Of a stretch of DNA of 64,000 nt, positions 60,860 to 64,000 are shown in pieces. Numbering within the stretch: the first letter of the stretch is position 1; each line of letters begins with the position of its first letter. The position numbers were made by a program, and so were the translations under genes. The stretch spans positions 21,127,698-21,191,697 of the forward strand of contig NC_049988.1 in NCBI RefSeq assembly GCF_000003815.2. Reading direction: 5' to 3'. Origin of the DNA: Branchiostoma floridae (Eukaryota; Chordata; Leptocardii; Amphioxiformes; Branchiostomatidae). The notes under the pieces were generated by a model. That model searched no databases, was not told the DNA's origin, and saw only the letters and a list, made by a program, of their open reading frames with translations.

Positions 60860-61545
60860 CGCACGACACCAAATTTATATGAAGGGATTATCAAGGCACA
60901 TCTGTGTCAAATTTCAGCTCATTCGGTTGCAATACCAAGGTACAGGAGCCAAAAGTGTCCTTTTTTGGTCAAAAATTGGTCAAAAAATCGCAAAAATAAG
61001 CATTTTGTTGAACTGTACACCAAAAGTGTTATTGAATTTATATGGGGGCATTATCAAGGCACATCTCTGTCAAATTTCAGCTCATTTGGTTGTAATACCA
61101 GGGTACAGGGGCCAAAAGTGTCCTTTTTTGGTCAAAAATTGGTCAAAAAATCGCAAAAATAAGCATTTTGTTGTACTGTACACCAAAATTGTTATCGAAT
61201 TTATATGGGGGCATTACCAAGGCACATCTCTGTCAAATTTCAGCTCATTTGGTTGTAATACCAGGGTACAGGGGCCAAAATATACAGTTTTGGTCTAAAA
61301 TTGACCAAAAAATCTCAATAAAATCATTTTAGAGGCAGATATGAAAAAACTGAGAAAAAAGCATCAAGGTATTGGCCCATTCTACCCCTGTGCCAAATTT
61401 CAGGTCATTCGGTCCAGGAACGGCGGAGATGAATCACTTTGAAGATTTGACAGGAGAAAGAAGAAGAAGAAGAAAGAAAGAAAGAAGAAACATTACGAAT
61501 ACAATATATTTCACCATACTATGTATGGCTGAAATATAAATATAC
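60860..61545 (+). mobile_element. Interspersed repeat, inverse of 40490-41130
   Basis: Three internal units of about 130-140 bp (TCAAATTTCAGCTCATTTGG, then GTACAGGGGCCAAAA) end in GGTCCAGGAACGG, (GAA)n and CATTACGAATACAATATATTTC. It is the same family as in Myo1D intron 16, opposite strand. Class unknown. Confidence 0.75.
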
Positions 61546-62519
61546 TATGAACAGATATGTTGTACAATTTACGTTCTACTACAAAATGCTGTCCATCTTC
61601 TATTCAATATAGTACTATAAATATGGTGATTATGTTTCTGTGTGAGAGTCCCACTAGGGCTCATGATCAAAATCACGGCCAAAATTTGCAGGAAAATTTA
61701 TTGATTTAAAGCTAGATCCATGTAACAAGCTATTGTTATGCACACATGTATCCTTCCTTACTTCCTGACAACTAATTATAGTGCTATAAAACCCTATCCA
61801 TCAAACAGGTAGCTTAGACCCTGGAGACTTTCATATCCTGCTTGATATTTGATGTTCAGATGGAGAGTTTAGAGTGGAGCTTCTTGATCCAGACCGGATG
61901 GGACTATTCACGGAGGATTCGTGACTTTTCCTATAGATCTAGAACCGGTGTTATAAGGCCTGGTGAAGTCAGTGTTATGTTTCAAGTGAGGGTCCAGGGA
62001 AAATTTTTATTGTGTTGGTAGATAGGGATTTTCTCTTTTTTTACTTTTGTTTAGATTTTGGCCAAAGTCATCCAAGAACTGTGTGAACCTGGAGGATTCG
62101 TGACTTTCCTGAACATAACTGGTGTGTAAGGCCTGGGGAAATTACTGTTCTGTTTCTGGTTAGGGTCCAGAAAAAATTAGCCTGGTTAGATCTCGCTTAT
62201 AGCAGCCCGTCCAACATCCGCTGGCCTCCTAGAGGAGAAGAAGGGCCAGTTACAGCCCTAGATGGCAGAGTTTGTGTTAAACAGACTATGAAAAAATTAG
62301 GTTGGAAGGCAGGGATTCTCTCTATTTTTTTTTTTAGATTTCAGCCAAAGTCATCCAACAAATACAGTTTAACTTTGTATAAACCTGACATGCACCCTGG
62401 TGTTTTCAATATTGTATAGAAGCACATTCAAGTACATTGCATTTCAATTCACAGCTAGGATATAAAAACTCTCTTCAATAAGTCTTCTGTGAGAGTCACT
62501 GTGGAAAGACACCGGATGG
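61546..62519. other. Spacer with a diverged tandem duplication
   Basis: GGAGGATTCGTGACTTTTCC and GTAAGGCCTGG blocks recur at about 61911 and 62092, a duplication of about 185-190 bp. AGCCCGTCCAACATCCGC at 62205 resembles 21930. No exon of VEZT recognised. Confidence 0.5.
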
Positions 62520-62610
62520 TTGTCTGAAACGTCTGACCGTTTCCAAAACCATACCCAGTTGCTTGAGTAACTACTTTTTGGCGTATCTTATTACATGTAC
62601 CTGGATGTCT
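62520..62610 (+). repeat. Interspersed repeat, copy 3
   Basis: Same block as 7235-7320, extended by TATCTTATTACATGTACCTGG. Confidence 0.6.
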
Positions 62611-62984
62611 AATCTTTATCGACATATATAGTACATTGTATATGACTGTTCAAAACCTTGTCTGTGAAATACAGGAAGTCAGTTTTGAATTTCACCACTT
62701 AGATGTAAGATGGAAAATTTTATGCCACTTGCCAGCGGTTGACCGAGAGAAAAAAGGGCTGGGGTTTTCAGGCTTTGTTAGGGTCATCAAACTAATTATT
62801 CTACCGTTAAATGTTGCCAGCAACCCAACCCCACCCCCACCCCCCCACCCCCCCTTGCAGATCCTCAGAAATTTTATGTCCCTTGCTTTGCAGTTGAGCA
62901 AGAAAAAGGGTTTTGCTAGGGTGGGTCTGGTAACTGTAAACCCCACATTTCATTTCCCCGGCCCGAGCCTGGTGATGGTTTGTT

Positions 62985-64000
62985 TAGTATTCTCCTCAGG
63001 CAGGTTTGACGTCAGAGCAGCGCTTGTCGAAGGCGAGGGTTTAAACCGAGCTCCGGGGATTACACATGATTATTCCTCCTACATCAGCTTGTATTAATAA
63101 ACCACAAGAGTCAAGCCAACATACTGGAACAGTTGTCCTCTGCTATCATGGTAACCTGTGCGAGGTTCACACTTGGCGGGTTTGACGTCAGAGCAGCGCT
63201 TGTCGATCGCGAGGGTTTAAACCGAGCTGTGGAGATTACACATGATTATTCTACCTGCATCAGACTTGCACTAATAAACCACAAGAGTCAACCCAACATA
63301 CTGGAACAGTTGTCATCTACTATCACGGTAACCCTTGCAAGGTGCACGCTTGGCAGGTTTGACGTCACCACAGCACAAGCTTTTATACTGAGTAGCTAAG
63401 ATTACACATGATTATTCTACCTGCATCAGACTTGCATTAATAAACCACAAGAGTCAAGCTAACATACTGGAGCAGTTGTCAGTACAGCACTTGTCGAACA
63501 CAAGCTTTTATACTGAGGAGCTGAGATTTGTCATGATTATTCTACCTACATCAGACTTGCATTAGTATTAAACCACAAGAGTTGACCTGACAGACCGTAA
63601 CTGTTGTCTTCTACTACATGTGTATCATGGTAACCCTTGCGAGGTGCACACTTGGCAGGACTGACGTTAACGCAGCACTTGTCAGACACAAGGTTTTACC
63701 GAGGAGCTGAGATTAGACATGATTATTCTACCCTCATTAGACTTGTATTAATTAACCAGAAAACTCAAGTTTTGACGTCACACAGCACTTGTCAGACACA
63801 AGCTTTTATACAGAGGAGCTCATAAGTCTTGAGTATTCCTCCTACATCAGCTTGTATTAATACATCACTTGAGTCAAGCCAACATACTGGAACAGTTGTC
63901 CTCTGCTATCATCGTAACCCGTGCGAGGTTCACACTTGGCGGGTTTGACGTCATTGCAGCACTTGTCAGACACAAGGTTTTATTCCGAGGAGCTGAGATT
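62985..64000. repeat. Satellite of about 175 bp units at the right edge
   Basis: Six to seven copies with GGCGGGTTTGACGTCA, GCAGCACTTGTCGA, ACACATGATTATTC and TAAACCACAAGAGTCAA, at about 62997, 63175, 63352, 63480, 63655, 63770 and 63945. Some units are shortened. The array runs off the window. Each full unit carries a TGACGTCA palindrome. Confidence 0.88.

Overview
The window is eukaryotic, intron-rich animal DNA. The five recognisable host genes, their chordate-type protein sequences, the many exon-boundary minisatellites and the mix of SINEs, CR1-like LINEs and MITEs all point to a cephalochordate (amphioxus, Branchiostoma; species not determinable here). Two 100-N assembly gaps (49670-49769 and 60743-60842) are present.

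Layout. 664-4415 (minus): cdk5, codons 1-193, running off the left edge. 4739-17273 (plus): a complete SMARCD/BAF60 gene, 14 coding exons, 460 aa. Its ATG is 323 bp from the cdk5 ATG, head to head. 19439-46321 (plus): a complete class I myosin of the Myo1D/Myo1G type, 22 coding exons that join in frame to 961 aa, with a first intron of about 8 kb full of transposon copies. 47286-53623: a dimeric TIR element carrying a satellite of about 126 bp units. 53796-56244 (minus): PECR, five exons, with the C-terminal exons not found. 56487-60742 (plus): VEZT (vezatin), first three exons, running into a gap; its ATG is 242 bp from the PECR ATG, again head to head. 60843-64000: interspersed repeats and a satellite of about 175 bp units.

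The dominant signal beyond the genes is a systematic tandem amplification of exon edges. More than 20 intron-side arrays repeat a unit made of the last or first bases of an exon, its splice site and some adjoining intron. Examples are 22 copies of the Myo1 P-loop exon start, about 22 extra copies of a Myo1 donor edge, and five copies of a 105-bp in-frame SWIB-domain segment of SMARCD. In four arrays every coding difference seen between copies (17 codon sites) is synonymous. From memory, exon-boundary minisatellites have been reported at one amphioxus locus (Adh), so the class is probably not new. Their density here, the in-frame cassette geometry and the synonymous-only divergence deserve checking.

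The genes are functionally unrelated: a cytoskeletal and neuronal kinase, a BAF chromatin subunit, an actin motor linked in other animals to left-right chirality, a peroxisomal enoyl-CoA reductase, and an adherens-junction protein that binds myosin VIIA. All exon coordinates were read by eye from splice-site consensus and frame continuity, without transcripts.
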